Positions 1 to 8,634 of a DNA stretch of 64,000 bases are shown here, piece after piece. The notes below the pieces were generated by a model that ran no database searches, was not told the DNA's origin, and saw only the letters and a list, made by a program, of their open reading frames with translations. How positions within the stretch are numbered: position 1 is the stretch's first letter; every line of letters starts with the position of its first letter. The position numbers and the translations under genes were made by a program. The DNA is from Sulfurimonas hongkongensis (GTDB lineage: Bacteria; Campylobacterota; Campylobacteria; Campylobacterales; Sulfurimonadaceae), in contig NZ_AUPZ01000005.1 of NCBI RefSeq assembly GCF_000445475.1, forward strand, positions 62,001 to 126,000, read 5' to 3'.

Positions 1-2
1 TA

Positions 3-428
3 GGAACAAGAGCACCATTTTTTATGGATGTGGTCACACTTATAGTAGCGTTATTACCGCTTTTAGTAGCAAGTGTCATCTTTTTAGCTAGAGCTAAAAA
101 GTATAAACTTCACTCCTATGCACAGATATTTATATTTGCATTTTCTGTTATAATTTTAGGATATTTTGAGACTGGTGTGAGAATGGCTGGCGGATTTAAC
201 GTGTTTATGCAAGAGAGTTCAGTCTCACACAACTACGCTTTTATAGTCTTAGTGTTTCATATAGCAATCTCCATCATTACGCTAATAATTTGGGGTATGG
301 CTATTTTTATGGCCAAAAAGCTACTTCGTCAAAACAAACACAAAAAGATAGGGCTCATAACATTTATGGGAGTAACACTAACTTCACTAACAGGCATCTG
401 GGTTTACTTTTTGATGTTTGTTTATTGA
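3..428 (+). CDS. DUF420 family membrane protein, 5' partial
   Basis: The reading frame is open to the left edge of the window: the codons before the first ATG (position 24) read GTRAPFF and join smoothly to it, so the true start is probably outside the window. The visible part has about four hydrophobic segments and a basic loop (KKLLRQNKHKK) before the last one. Proteins of this type (DUF420, related to CtaM, linked to cytochrome oxidase maturation) are small four- or five-helix membrane proteins. No catalytic role can be read from the sequence. It is followed by a dispersed repeat and then bcp, with no sign that the two are cotranscribed. Confidence 0.7.
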   Translation, partial: GTRAPFFMDVVTLIVALLPLLVASVIFLARAKKYKLHSYAQIFIFAFSVIILGYFETGVRMAGGFNVFMQESSVSHNYAFIVLVFHIAISIITLIIWGMAIFMAKKLLRQNKHKKIGLITFMGVTLTSLTGIWVYFLMFVY

Positions 429-482
429 GGTGTTAAGTGTTGAGAAATGTGAGATTTTGAAGCTTGTCAAGATTTTTGCAAG

Positions 483-580
483 CGAGGCTTCAGCCTCGCC
501 TAGTATGGCTTGAAAGCTTTTTTGCGGGACTCATCTTGAAGAACGCCATAGGTTAGTATTCCTAAAAGACGCACTTCCAG
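483..580 (+). repeat. Dispersed hairpin repeat, family A, copy 1
   Basis: Begins with the short palindrome GAGGCTTCAGCCTC and continues to ACGCACTTCC. It shares a block (GGGACTCATC, then AACGCCAT, GGTTAG, TTCCTA) with copies near 24350, 37860 and 56910. It lies downstream of the DUF420 gene. This copy is the most degenerate in its inner stem (542-546 against 556-560, one mismatch). Confidence 0.65.
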
Positions 581-634
581 GGTGTATTGAGTTTTGAGAA
601 AGCTGCAAGGTTAAAAAAATAAAGGAAAATAATT

Positions 635-1105
635 ATGTTAAAAATAAATGACAAAGCACCAGAGTTTTGCTTGGCAAATCAAGATGATATTGAGATATGT
701 TTAAGAGATTTAAAAGGCAAATGGATAGTTTTATACTTTTATCCAAAAGATAATACTCCAGGATGTACAACTGAGGCTTGTGAATTTACCGAGGCTGCGC
801 CTGACTTTAGTGAGTTAGATGCCATCATCTTAGGCGTTAGTGCAGATTCTACTAAAAAGCATCGCAATTTTATAGAAAAAAAAGAGCTTGGCATTACACT
901 TTTGAGTGATGAAGAGACTACTATGATGCAGGAGTACGGCGTTTGGCAAAAGAAGAAAAATTTTGGCAAAGAGTATATGGGGATAGTTCGCACTACTTTT
1001 ATTATAGATCCCCATGGAGTTATAAAAGCTGTGTTTGAAAAAGTAAAAGTAAAAGATCATGTTGCAAAAGTTAAAGTTGAACTTCAAGAGTTGCAAAAGC
1101 TTTGA
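635..1105 (+). CDS. bcp: Thioredoxin-dependent thiol peroxidase, Bcp/PrxQ type peroxiredoxin
   Basis: Cytoplasmic peroxiredoxin that reduces hydrogen peroxide and organic peroxides using thioredoxin. The AhpC/TSA fold is clear: the active site NTPGCTTEAC carries the peroxidatic Cys at residue 44 and a resolving Cys at residue 49, the spacing typical of the PrxQ/Bcp group. At 156 residues it has the usual family length. The start ATG follows a good AAAGGAAA ribosome-binding site. It appears to be a single-gene unit, with a repeat upstream and the rpsB promoter directly downstream. Confidence 0.95.
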   Translation: MLKINDKAPEFCLANQDDIEICLRDLKGKWIVLYFYPKDNTPGCTTEACEFTEAAPDFSELDAIILGVSADSTKKHRNFIEKKELGITLLSDEETTMMQEYGVWQKKKNFGKEYMGIVRTTFIIDPHGVIKAVFEKVKVKDHVAKVKVELQELQKL

Positions 1106-1112
1106 GAAAAAG

Positions 1113-1140
1113 TTGTTTTTAAATTAAACTTTAGTATAAT
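1113..1140 (+). promoter_or_regulatory. rpsB-tsf promoter
   Basis: TTGTTT (1113-1118) and TATAAT (1135-1140) separated by 16 nt, just past the bcp stop codon. Transcription would begin near 1147 and give a leader of about 240 nt before rpsB. Confidence 0.6.
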
Positions 1141-1146
1141 TCGCGG

Positions 1147-1390
1147 ATTTTTCTTTTATAAAAGAAAATATTAACAGATTGTGTCAAAAAGTTAGTGCAA
1201 CTCTCTTTTTTAAGAGATGCTTGTTCGGGCACTCTCAAAGCTAACTAACTACTATTTAAACGCAAGTCGGGACAAAGTTCCGCTTTGCTTCGCTAGTCGC
1301 TAAGACACTAAAGCTTGTCTCTCTTGTAGAGACAAAAACTTGCATAGCAAGTAAAAAAACTCTGGCTGAAAAAGCCTTTAAGGATACCTA
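1147..1390 (+). promoter_or_regulatory. Long rpsB leader RNA, possibly regulatory
   Basis: About 240 nt without a convincing ORF lie between the promoter and rpsB. Several hairpins are possible, for example TTGTCTCT (1315-1322) with AGAGACAA (1327-1334) and CTTGC with GCAAG (about 1339-1351). The stretch from about 1265 to 1325, read on the minus strand, resembles the repeat found beside rpmF and rsfS (gctttagtg, then ttagcgac, then gcgaag). Ribosomal protein operons are often controlled by leader RNA binding their own product; whether this leader does so is inference. Confidence 0.4.
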
Positions 1391-2173
1391 ATGGTAACTA
1401 TGAAAGACCTATTGGAATGTGGTGTACACTTTGGACACCAAACTCGTCGTTGGAACCCGAAAATGAAAAAATACATCTTTGGTGTTCGTAAAAATATCTA
1501 CATCATTGACTTACAAAAGACTCTTCGTTATTTTCGTAATACATACACTATTGTTATGGACGCGGCACACGAGGGCAAAACTGTACTTTTTGTTGGTACA
1601 AAAAAACAAGCTCGTAACTCAGTTAGAGATGCAGCTATCGCTTGTGATATGCCATATGTTGATAACAGATGGTTAGGTGGAATGCTTACAAACTTTCCAA
1701 CTATTCAAAAGTCTATCCGTAAACTTGATGTTATTACTGAGATGCAAGAGAGTGGTCAAATCGATCTTTTAACTAAAAAAGAAGCTTTAATGCTCTCAAG
1801 AAAAAAAGATAAACTTGAAACATACTTTGGTGGTATTCGTAAGATGAAAAAACTACCAGATATGCTTTTTGTTGTAGATGCTGTAAAAGAGCATATTGCA
1901 GTTTTAGAAGCAAGATGTTTAGGCATCCCTGTTATTGCTCCACTAGATACAAACTGTGACCCAGATCTTATAACTTACCCAATCCCTGGAAATGATGATG
2001 CTATTCGTTCTATCCAACTTTTTTGTCGTGAGATGACTGCTGCAATCAACGAAGGTAAAGCTCTAAGAGATGCACCAGAGCAAGAAGAAGTAGCTGAACA
2101 AGATGCTCCAGAGCAAGAAGAAGCTGTAGCAACTGAGGAAGCGGCCCCAGCAACAACAACAGAGGAAGCATAA
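1391..2173 (+). CDS. rpsB: 30S ribosomal protein S2
   Basis: Small-subunit ribosomal protein needed for S1 binding and subunit assembly. The N-terminus ([20 protein letters not shown]) and the blocks [14 protein letters not shown] and [12 protein letters not shown] are classic S2 signatures. At 260 residues it carries a C-terminal tail of about 35 residues made of Ala and acidic repeats (APEQEE twice). The gene is two bases ahead of tsf, the common rpsB-tsf operon, and is driven from a promoter about 250 nt upstream. Confidence 0.97.
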   Translation: MVTMKDLLECGVHFGHQTRRWNPKMKKYIFGVRKNIYIIDLQKTLRYFRNTYTIVMDAAHEGKTVLFVGTKKQARNSVRDAAIACDMPYVDNRWLGGMLTNFPTIQKSIRKLDVITEMQESGQIDLLTKKEALMLSRKKDKLETYFGGIRKMKKLPDMLFVVDAVKEHIAVLEARCLGIPVIAPLDTNCDPDLITYPIPGNDDAIRSIQLFCREMTAAINEGKALRDAPEQEEVAEQDAPEQEEAVATEEAAPATTTEEA

Positions 2174-2175
2174 CT

Positions 2176-3231
2176 ATGGCAGATATAACAGCAGCAATGG
2201 TTAAAGAGTTACGCACGGCAACTGATGCTCCTATGATGGATTGTAAAAAAGTTTTAGTTGAGGCTGATGGAGACATGGCAAAGGCAACTGAACTTCTAAA
2301 AGAGAGAGGAATCGCAAAAGCAGCTAAAAAAGCTGACAGAGTTGCAGCTGAGGGTCTAGTTGGTTTTAAAATCGCTGATGATTTTTCAAAAGCTACTATA
2401 GTTGAGATTAACTCAGAGACTGATTTTGTGGCTCAAAATGATGGTTTTAAAGACCTAATTTTAAAGACAACAGAAGAGATATATAGTAACTCTCCTGCTG
2501 ATGTAGATGCTATTAAGTCTAGTTCATTTGGCACATATTTTTCAGAATCAGTTGCAAAGATTGGTGAGAAGATAGATATCCGCCGCTTTGCTACACTTAG
2601 TGCTGATGATGATACTGTAGCACTAAATGGTTATATCCACTCAAACAACCGTATAGCAGTTATTGTCCTTGCAAAATGTGATAGTGCTAAGACTGCTGAG
2701 GGTATGCGTGATACTCTTAAGCAAGTTGCTATGCATGCATCTGCTATGAAGCCTACAACTCTAAGCTACAAAGACTTTGATGCTGAGTTTGTGGCTAGTG
2801 AGACTATTGGTAGAATTGAAGCTATAAAAAAAGAGAATGAAGAGTTAGCTCGTTTAGGAAAAACTCTTAAAAATATACCTCAGTATATCTCTATGAGTCA
2901 ACTTACAGATTCAGTGTTAGCTCAGGCTGAGGCTGATATCAAAGCGGAACTTAAAGCTCAAGGTAAACCAGAGAAAATTTGGGATAAAATCATCCCAGGT
3001 TCATTAGCTCGTTTTATCGATGATAATACTACACTAGATAAAGAGCAAGCTTTACTAGATCAAACTTATGTTTTAGATGATAAAAAGACAGTAGCCGAGG
3101 CTGTAGAAGCCGCAGCTAAAAAACTTGGCGGAAGTGCTGAGATTGTTGAATTTATTCGTTTTGAAGTAGGTGAGGGAATCGAGAAAAAAGCTGATGACTT
3201 CGCTGCAGAAGTTGCAGCACAGATGGGATAA
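2176..3231 (+). CDS. tsf: Translation elongation factor Ts
   Basis: Nucleotide-exchange factor that recycles EF-Tu-GDP to EF-Tu-GTP. The N-terminal UBA-like domain ([19 protein letters not shown]) and the TDFVAQND motif that contacts EF-Tu are present. At 351 residues it is longer than the roughly 280 of E. coli and carries extra sequence in the second dimerisation subdomain, which is usual in Campylobacterota. It directly follows rpsB and ends the operon at a strong hairpin. Confidence 0.96.
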   Translation: MADITAAMVKELRTATDAPMMDCKKVLVEADGDMAKATELLKERGIAKAAKKADRVAAEGLVGFKIADDFSKATIVEINSETDFVAQNDGFKDLILKTTEEIYSNSPADVDAIKSSSFGTYFSESVAKIGEKIDIRRFATLSADDDTVALNGYIHSNNRIAVIVLAKCDSAKTAEGMRDTLKQVAMHASAMKPTTLSYKDFDAEFVASETIGRIEAIKKENEELARLGKTLKNIPQYISMSQLTDSVLAQAEADIKAELKAQGKPEKIWDKIIPGSLARFIDDNTTLDKEQALLDQTYVLDDKKTVAEAVEAAAKKLGGSAEIVEFIRFEVGEGIEKKADDFAAEVAAQMG

Positions 3232-3240
3232 ATCTACCTT

Positions 3241-3266
3241 TATTCTTACGCTTTGGCGTAAGAATA
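3241..3266 (+). terminator. Hairpin downstream of tsf
   Basis: Perfect 11-bp stem, TATTCTTACGC (3241-3251) with GCGTAAGAATA (3256-3266), and a 4-nt loop, 9 nt after the tsf stop. No T-run follows, so it may be a processing or pausing hairpin rather than a classical intrinsic terminator. Confidence 0.55.
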
Positions 3267-3308
3267 ATGCTTCTACATTAAATATTTTCATATAATTATA
3301 AATGATGA

Positions 3309-3314
3309 TATACT
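3309..3314 (+). promoter_or_regulatory. -10 box of the NADH dehydrogenase-like gene, leaderless layout
   Basis: TATACT ends 6 nt before the ATG at 3321; the gap (ctcatc) holds no Shine-Dalgarno. Transcription would begin at or next to the A of the ATG. Confidence 0.5.
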
Positions 3315-3320
3315 CTCATC

Positions 3321-4517
3321 ATGGAAAAATCAAATAAAATTATTATTATTGGTGGCGGTTATGCTGGCCTTCGTACCATTGAATATTTAGCCAAAAACAA
3401 ACAAAATCAAATCATACTTTTTGATAAAAATCCATATCACTACATGCAAACAGAAGTTTATGATCTTATAGCAAATGAAGAGGATTTTGCTCAAGTCACA
3501 CTTGATCTCTATACTTTTTGCATGGGTTTTGATGAGAATGTAGTTTTTTACAAGCAAGAAGTTACAAGTGTTGATTTTGATAATAAAAAGGTTATCACTC
3601 AAACTCAACGGTATAGCTATGACTATCTTGTTATTGCAGTAGGATCTAGAACAAAGTTTATGCCAAGTATCAAAGGTTTAGAATATGCCTATGGTGTAAA
3701 ATCACTACATCGCGCAATGTACTTTAAGCAAAAGTTTGAGATGTCACTTTTTAACAAAGTGCACGAGGGTGGAACTCACGCTAAACCTTTAAATATAATA
3801 GTGGCAGGAGCTGGACTTAGCGGTGTAGAAATCGTTGCACAGATGGCCTCTTACTCAAGAGAGTTTTATAATAATAACAACTTTATATGCAGAACGCTAA
3901 ATATAGTGCTGGTTAATTCTGCAAAAAACATACTAAAAGGTATGGATGAGAAGCTAGTACAAAAGTCAAAAAAAAGACTAAGAGAGCTTGGCGTTTTAGT
4001 AAAAAATGAGAGAAAAGTTGTAGGGCTTGATGGAGTTAGTGTAAGCTTAAGTGATGGAGAGGTTTTACCTATGGATTTTATGATATTTGCAGGTGGAATA
4101 GAGCCAAATACCTTAGTTTATAAACTCAAATTAGAAAAAAATAGTCGTGGTTTTATTGAAACAAATGAGTTTTTGCAAGTAAAAAAATATGATGAAGTCT
4201 TCGCTATTGGAGATTGCACTACAATATACAACGATGGCAAAGTTGTTCCAGCAACAGCAGATGTATCAGAACAGATGGCAGAGTTTTGTGCTAAAAATAT
4301 AGAGAATTTGGTTTTAGATAAAGAGCTCCAAGCATACAAGATTGCATCTCGTGGTGTACTTATAGCACTTGGAAGAAACTACGCTGCATCTAAACTTTTT
4401 GGTCTATACTTTAATGGTTATCTTGCATATATAGTTAAAAAGATAGTAGAGAGAGTCTATGCAAAGAGGCTCGATAGAGTTGCAAAGAGAGGTTGCGAGA
4501 AAATATTTAAAAGCTAA
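3321..4517 (+). CDS. Type II NADH:quinone oxidoreductase-like FAD protein
   Basis: Pyridine nucleotide-disulfide oxidoreductase fold. The first Rossmann motif IIIIGGGYAGLRTIEYL binds FAD, a second (IIVAGAGLSGVEIVAQ, about residues 159-174) binds NAD(P)H, and a late FAD motif reads VFAIGDCTT. No redox-active Cys pair and a C-terminal amphipathic basic stretch fit a monotopic NDH-2 that passes electrons from NADH to quinone. Sulfide:quinone oxidoreductases share the fold, but the catalytic Cys pattern expected of SQR is not visible. It is monocistronic with a leaderless-type start. Confidence 0.75.
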   Translation: MEKSNKIIIIGGGYAGLRTIEYLAKNKQNQIILFDKNPYHYMQTEVYDLIANEEDFAQVTLDLYTFCMGFDENVVFYKQEVTSVDFDNKKVITQTQRYSYDYLVIAVGSRTKFMPSIKGLEYAYGVKSLHRAMYFKQKFEMSLFNKVHEGGTHAKPLNIIVAGAGLSGVEIVAQMASYSREFYNNNNFICRTLNIVLVNSAKNILKGMDEKLVQKSKKRLRELGVLVKNERKVVGLDGVSVSLSDGEVLPMDFMIFAGGIEPNTLVYKLKLEKNSRGFIETNEFLQVKKYDEVFAIGDCTTIYNDGKVVPATADVSEQMAEFCAKNIENLVLDKELQAYKIASRGVLIALGRNYAASKLFGLYFNGYLAYIVKKIVERVYAKRLDRVAKRGCEKIFKS

Positions 4518-4542
4518 AAGAGATATTTTTAGCAATACTTGA

Positions 4543-4548
4543 TATAAT
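4543..4548 (+). promoter_or_regulatory. -10 box of the lolD-like gene, leaderless layout
   Basis: TATAAT, preceded by TGA as in an extended -10, ends 7 nt before the ATG at 4556. The gap (cactctt) is pyrimidine-rich with no ribosome-binding site. Confidence 0.55.
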
Positions 4549-4555
4549 CACTCTT

Positions 4556-5200
4556 ATGAATCTACTATCGGCAAAAAATATATCACACACTTTTGAATAT
4601 GAACTCTTTAGAGATGTCTCTATAGAGCTTGATGAGGGTGACTCTATTGCTATTATAGGCATAAGCGGGAGTGGCAAATCAACTCTACTTCACATTCTCT
4701 CAACTCTGTTAACTCCAGATACTGGGAGTGTTGAGCTTTTTGGTAAAAACGTAGAGTTGATGAGCAAAAAAGAGTTAGCAAAGATAAAAAGAGATGCTTT
4801 AGGCTTGGTATTTCAATCACACTATCTCTTTAGAGGTTTTAGTGCGAGAGAGAATCTTGAAGTAGCTGCTATGCTCTCAAAACAAGAGATAGATGATGAG
4901 GTGTTAAAAAGGCTTAGCATCTTAGAAAATATGGAACAAAAAGTAACCCAGCTTTCAGGTGGACAACAGCAAAGAGTCTCAATTGCCAGAGTTCTTACTA
5001 AAAAACCTCGTGTTTTGTTTCTTGATGAACCAACTGGAAATTTAGATAAAACAACCGCAAATGAAGTTATGGATATATTTTTTGACTTTATAAGAGACAA
5101 TAATGCAGCTATGATTTTAGTTACTCACGATGAAGAACTCGCATCTAGATGCAGACGAGTCTATAGACTGCAAAACAAAGAACTTATAATGGTTAAGTGA
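4556..5200 (+). CDS. ABC transporter ATPase, LolD/MacB-like
   Basis: ATP-binding subunit of 214 residues. Walker A is GISGSGKST (about residues 36-44), the Q-loop LVFQSHYLF, signature LSGGQQQRVSIAR, Walker B VLFLDEPTGNLD, and the switch His in LVTHDEE. The LDEPTGNLD and LFR segments place it with the LolD/FtsE/MacB class, which powers lipoprotein release or related mechanotransmission. No permease gene lies beside it; fliR follows after 7 nt. A LolD role is likely but not proven. Confidence 0.8.
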   Translation: MNLLSAKNISHTFEYELFRDVSIELDEGDSIAIIGISGSGKSTLLHILSTLLTPDTGSVELFGKNVELMSKKELAKIKRDALGLVFQSHYLFRGFSARENLEVAAMLSKQEIDDEVLKRLSILENMEQKVTQLSGGQQQRVSIARVLTKKPRVLFLDEPTGNLDKTTANEVMDIFFDFIRDNNAAMILVTHDEELASRCRRVYRLQNKELIMVK

Positions 5201-5207
5201 GCAAAAG

Positions 5208-5972
5208 ATGTCTTGGGCGGGGATTTTTACTGACACATATATAGTTGGTTTTGTGCTTCTGTTTTTTCGCTTTGGGGCACTTTTTTTAGCTGCACCAATC
5301 TTTTCACACAGCAATATTCCTATGACAATAAAAGCTACTATGGCTTTTTTCTTTACTATAGTTTTTTACTCATCTATGCCGCCTTTACAAATAGAGATAA
5401 ATGTTGCAACTATAGTTTTAGCCATACTTAGTGAGCTTTTCTTTGGTTTAGCCATAGGTGTGATTTTGCTCTTAGCTTACAATGTTATCACTTTTGCTGG
5501 CGGACAAATCTCTTTTATGATGGGTTTTTCAATGGCTAGTGCTATTGATCCACAAAGTGGTGTCTCTATGCCAATCATCTCGCAGTTTTTGTCACTACTT
5601 GGTCTTATGATCCTTCTCTCTATTGATCTGCATCATTGGTTATTGCTTTTTATAGATGGCTCATTAAGCAACATTCCTCTTGGTGGTTTTTTGATGGAGA
5701 AAAATCTTTTTGACTATACAATACAAGCGGCTTCAAATATGTTTTTAGTAGGTTTTATGATAGCCTTTCCTATCGTAGCGCTAACATTCTTACAAGACAT
5801 AATATTTGGAATGCTTATGAAGACAATGCCACAGTTTAACTTACTTGTTATTGGTTTTCCTATAAAAATTGCTGTAGCCTTTATGGTTTTGATAGCTACA
5901 CTAACTGCTACAATGTTGATTTTAAAGACACAAATGCAAGGTGCATTTAACTACTTAGAGATGTTTTTTTAG
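5208..5972 (+). CDS. fliR: Flagellar biosynthesis protein FliR
   Basis: Integral membrane component of the flagellar type III export gate, working with FliP, FliQ and FlhAB. The family layout is visible: several hydrophobic helices, the block LFRFGALFLAAPIFSHSNIP near the N-terminus, and KTMPQFNLLVIGFPIK near residue 205, typical of FliR/SpaR. At 254 residues it has normal length. No other flagellar gene is in the window; the acidic protein that follows starts about 45 nt downstream. Confidence 0.92.
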   Translation: MSWAGIFTDTYIVGFVLLFFRFGALFLAAPIFSHSNIPMTIKATMAFFFTIVFYSSMPPLQIEINVATIVLAILSELFFGLAIGVILLLAYNVITFAGGQISFMMGFSMASAIDPQSGVSMPIISQFLSLLGLMILLSIDLHHWLLLFIDGSLSNIPLGGFLMEKNLFDYTIQAASNMFLVGFMIAFPIVALTFLQDIIFGMLMKTMPQFNLLVIGFPIKIAVAFMVLIATLTATMLILKTQMQGAFNYLEMFF

Positions 5973-6018
5973 TTTTTTTTGATACAATGATAAAATTTAT
6001 GCCCTCAAAGGAATGCTC

Positions 6019-7680
6019 GTGAAAATTTTACTTCTAAATGAAAATCCAGTGGTTACTAAGCTTGTCACGCTAAGTGCCCAAAAAACATCTGATGAACTAG
6101 ATATAATCACCGACATACAAGATTTAAAATCTCAAGACTATGACCTTTTTGCAGTAGATGATACTCTCTATACACAAGAGATTTTTGATGAGGTTAAAGC
6201 AAAAGTAAACTTTAGTAAATCACTATATATATGTTCACGGGATGCTGAGGCTGTAGAGGGTTTTACAGAGACTTTGATAAAACCATTCCTACCAACTGAC
6301 CTGGTTGAGCTTTTTGCAAATCTAGATAGCACCCAAGAGAAGGCTGAGGAAGTTCAAGATGAGATAGACTTGAGTGAATCACAAGAGAGTGAATTAGATA
6401 CTCAAGATGATGAAGAGATTTTAGACTCAGAAGGTGATGAAGCGGGTGTTGATGAGATTGATTTGGATGATGCTGATGAGCTTGAAAATTTAGATGGCAT
6501 TGATGAGGTAGAAGAAGATGCTCAAGTAGAGCCTGAGCAAGAAGATGATGTAGATCTTGAGGACGATGGACTTGATGATTTAGAGCTAGATGACTTACAA
6601 GAAGAAGATTTAAGTGAAGAAGACTTGAATGAAGATATAGATCAAAGTACCCAAGAGAAGAGTGAAAGTGTTTTAGACAAAGATGAGGTTCAAGAGGTTC
6701 AAAATCTTCTACAAGAGACAGAAAAAGAAGATGATGATAACTTGGATGATTTAGATCTTGAAGATTTTGACTTAGAAGATGAGCTGGATGAAGATGAATT
6801 AAATCTTGATGACTTTGAAGATGAAGATGAACTTAGTCTTGGTGAGTTAGATGATTTAGAGCTTGATGATATTGAAGAAAATGCAGAGCAAGAAGGCAAA
6901 GTACAAGAGAGTGAAGAAGAAAAAGATGAAGCAGTTGGTGAGCTAGAAGATTTTGATCTTGAAGATGAAGAGATTCAAGAAACACAAGAAGAAGTGGCTG
7001 ATGCGCTTGATAGTGAGGTTGATAAAGAAGAAATGACAGAAGAGCCTCAAGAAGATAAAGTTATAGAAGCTGACGAGTTTAGTCTTGATAATTTAGATGA
7101 GTTAGAAGATTTTGATCTTGAAGATGAAGAAGCCCAAGAGGAAGAGGCTAATGATGATGTTGAGAGTGATGAAGAAGAAACGATAGAAGAGCCTAAAAAA
7201 GAAGAAGTGTTAGAAGACGAAGTAGATGCAAAGCAAGATGAGCCTGATGAAATGTTAGAGTCTGATGAGGAGGAATTAACTCAAGAAGATGATCTAAATA
7301 TTGATGAAATAAGTGATGATGATTTGGAGAGCACAATAGAAGATGCAGTGCTAGGGCTTAGTAAAGAGGACTTAGAGAGTGAGCTTGATGAGGATGCGCT
7401 TATGGATATAGATATGAGTGATATTGATGGACTAGAGTCTCTAAACAGTAGAGATATTAAACTAGCTATTGGCGAGGATATGGACGAAGAACTCGAAGAT
7501 GAACCTCAAGAAAAGAGTGTTGATGAATCTAAAGAGTTAGATGTGTCACAAGAGATAAGTTCTGATGATGAGGGCGTAGAGTCTCTTAAAAAACTTTTAA
7601 AAGCACTCTCAGATAAAGATGTAGCTGCTTCATTAAAAGGTATGAAGATAAATATCAATATAACATTGGGCGATAAATGA
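6019..7680 (+). CDS. Very acidic protein with pseudo-receiver N-terminus
   Basis: Not a recognised functional family. I chose the GTG at 6019: AAAGGA (6007-6012) sits 6 nt before it, whereas the ATG at 6013 touches that site. Residues 1-100 look like a degenerate response-regulator receiver (KILLLNENPVV, DLFAVDDTLY, LIKPFLPTDLVELF, keeping the KPF element). The next 400 or so residues are almost entirely D, E, L and S in irregular repeats such as LEDFDLEDEE, so the chain must be extremely negative. A short folded tail (LKKLLKALSDKDVAASLKGMKININITLG) ends the protein. Its stop codon overlaps the gmk start, suggesting cotranscription. Confidence 0.7.
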   Translation: MKILLLNENPVVTKLVTLSAQKTSDELDIITDIQDLKSQDYDLFAVDDTLYTQEIFDEVKAKVNFSKSLYICSRDAEAVEGFTETLIKPFLPTDLVELFANLDSTQEKAEEVQDEIDLSESQESELDTQDDEEILDSEGDEAGVDEIDLDDADELENLDGIDEVEEDAQVEPEQEDDVDLEDDGLDDLELDDLQEEDLSEEDLNEDIDQSTQEKSESVLDKDEVQEVQNLLQETEKEDDDNLDDLDLEDFDLEDELDEDELNLDDFEDEDELSLGELDDLELDDIEENAEQEGKVQESEEEKDEAVGELEDFDLEDEEIQETQEEVADALDSEVDKEEMTEEPQEDKVIEADEFSLDNLDELEDFDLEDEEAQEEEANDDVESDEEETIEEPKKEEVLEDEVDAKQDEPDEMLESDEEELTQEDDLNIDEISDDDLESTIEDAVLGLSKEDLESELDEDALMDIDMSDIDGLESLNSRDIKLAIGEDMDEELEDEPQEKSVDESKELDVSQEISSDDEGVESLKKLLKALSDKDVAASLKGMKININITLGDK

Positions 7681-8306
7681 TGTATAAAAAAAATGGAGTA
7701 GTTTTAGTACTCTCTGGTCCTAGCGGTGCTGGGAAAAGCTCTTTAATAAATGCAATAATAGATGATATAGGGGATTACTATTTTTCTATCTCTACAACTA
7801 CACGTCCTATGCGAAAGGGAGAAGTAGAGGGAGTTCATTACTATTTTGTAAGCAAGGAGGAGTTTCAAAAAGATATTGAGCAAGATCTTTTTTTAGAGTA
7901 TGCATTAGTGCATGGAAACTACTATGGAACATCTCTAAAGCCTGTTAAAGAAGCTTTGAGTCAGGGCAAGTTAGTAATCTTTGACATTGATGTACAGGGA
8001 AATACCGCTATAAAAAATAGGTTAGGGGATATTACAACATCTGTATTTATAACTCCTCCCTCTCTTTCAGAGCTAAAAAAAAGACTTATAAATCGCTCAA
8101 CAGACTCTAAAGAAGTGATTGAAAATCGAATTAAAATGGCTAAAAGAGAGATTCAAAGAACTTCTGAATATGACTTTGTAATCATAAATGATGATTTTGA
8201 TGTGGCGGCTAGTGTACTAAAGCAAATTGCAAAAACGGCAAGGATAAAAGTCCCTACTGACAGAATAAATGAATTTGTCCAAAAATGGGAAGATATTGAG
8301 CAGTAA
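7677..8306 (+). CDS. gmk: Guanylate kinase
   Basis: Phosphorylates GMP to GDP with ATP. The P-loop LSGPSGAGKSSLI is at about residues 12-24, the GMP-binding region TTRPMRKGEVEGVHYYFVS follows, and the lid has RLINRSTDS. At 209 residues it is standard length. Two consecutive ATG codons begin the frame; the first overlaps the stop of the acidic protein. The next gene, tatA, has its own -10 box. Confidence 0.96.
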   Translation: MMYKKNGVVLVLSGPSGAGKSSLINAIIDDIGDYYFSISTTTRPMRKGEVEGVHYYFVSKEEFQKDIEQDLFLEYALVHGNYYGTSLKPVKEALSQGKLVIFDIDVQGNTAIKNRLGDITTSVFITPPSLSELKKRLINRSTDSKEVIENRIKMAKREIQRTSEYDFVIINDDFDVAASVLKQIAKTARIKVPTDRINEFVQKWEDIEQ

Positions 8307-8353
8307 CCCCTGCTTTGATTGAGGTGATAAGAGTAATTACAGCAAATTGTAGC

Positions 8354-8359
8354 TATACT
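8354..8359 (+). promoter_or_regulatory. tatA-argS -10 box
   Basis: TATACT between gmk and tatA, followed by a leader of about 25 nt with an AAAAGGAAA ribosome-binding site before the ATG at 8392. Confidence 0.45.
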
Positions 8360-8391
8360 CTCGCATTAATTTTATAAAAAAAGGAAATAAC

Positions 8392-8631
8392 ATGGGAATG
8401 CCTGGTGGAACTGAACTACTAATAATATTTGGAATTATTGTGCTTTTATTTGGTGCAAAAAAGATACCTGACTTGGCAAAAGGGCTTGGTAAGGGAATCA
8501 AAAACTTTAAAAGCGAGATGAAAGAGGTTGATGAAGCTGAGGTTGCTTCAACTGATGACCCTAAAAAAGTAGAAACAGAAACAACAACTACTGCTTCAAC
8601 AGAAGCTCCAAAAACTACAACACAAGCGTAA
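8392..8631 (+). CDS. tatA: Sec-independent translocase protein TatA
   Basis: Pore-forming component of the twin-arginine translocase. A single N-terminal helix ([34 protein letters not shown]) shows the FGAKKIP hinge and amphipathic helix typical of TatA. The hydrophilic tail is rich in Thr, Glu and Lys and poorly conserved, as is usual. At 79 residues it has normal length. It is followed after 3 nt by argS, the tatA-argS pairing seen in related genomes. Confidence 0.95.
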   Translation: MGMPGGTELLIIFGIIVLLFGAKKIPDLAKGLGKGIKNFKSEMKEVDEAEVASTDDPKKVETETTTTASTEAPKTTTQA

Positions 8632-8634
8632 ACT

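Noticed and set aside
6699-6899. Serine-rich 66-codon ORF opposite the acidic gene
   Set aside because: It is the mirror of GAA/GAT codons and is purely a shadow of the low-complexity coding strand.
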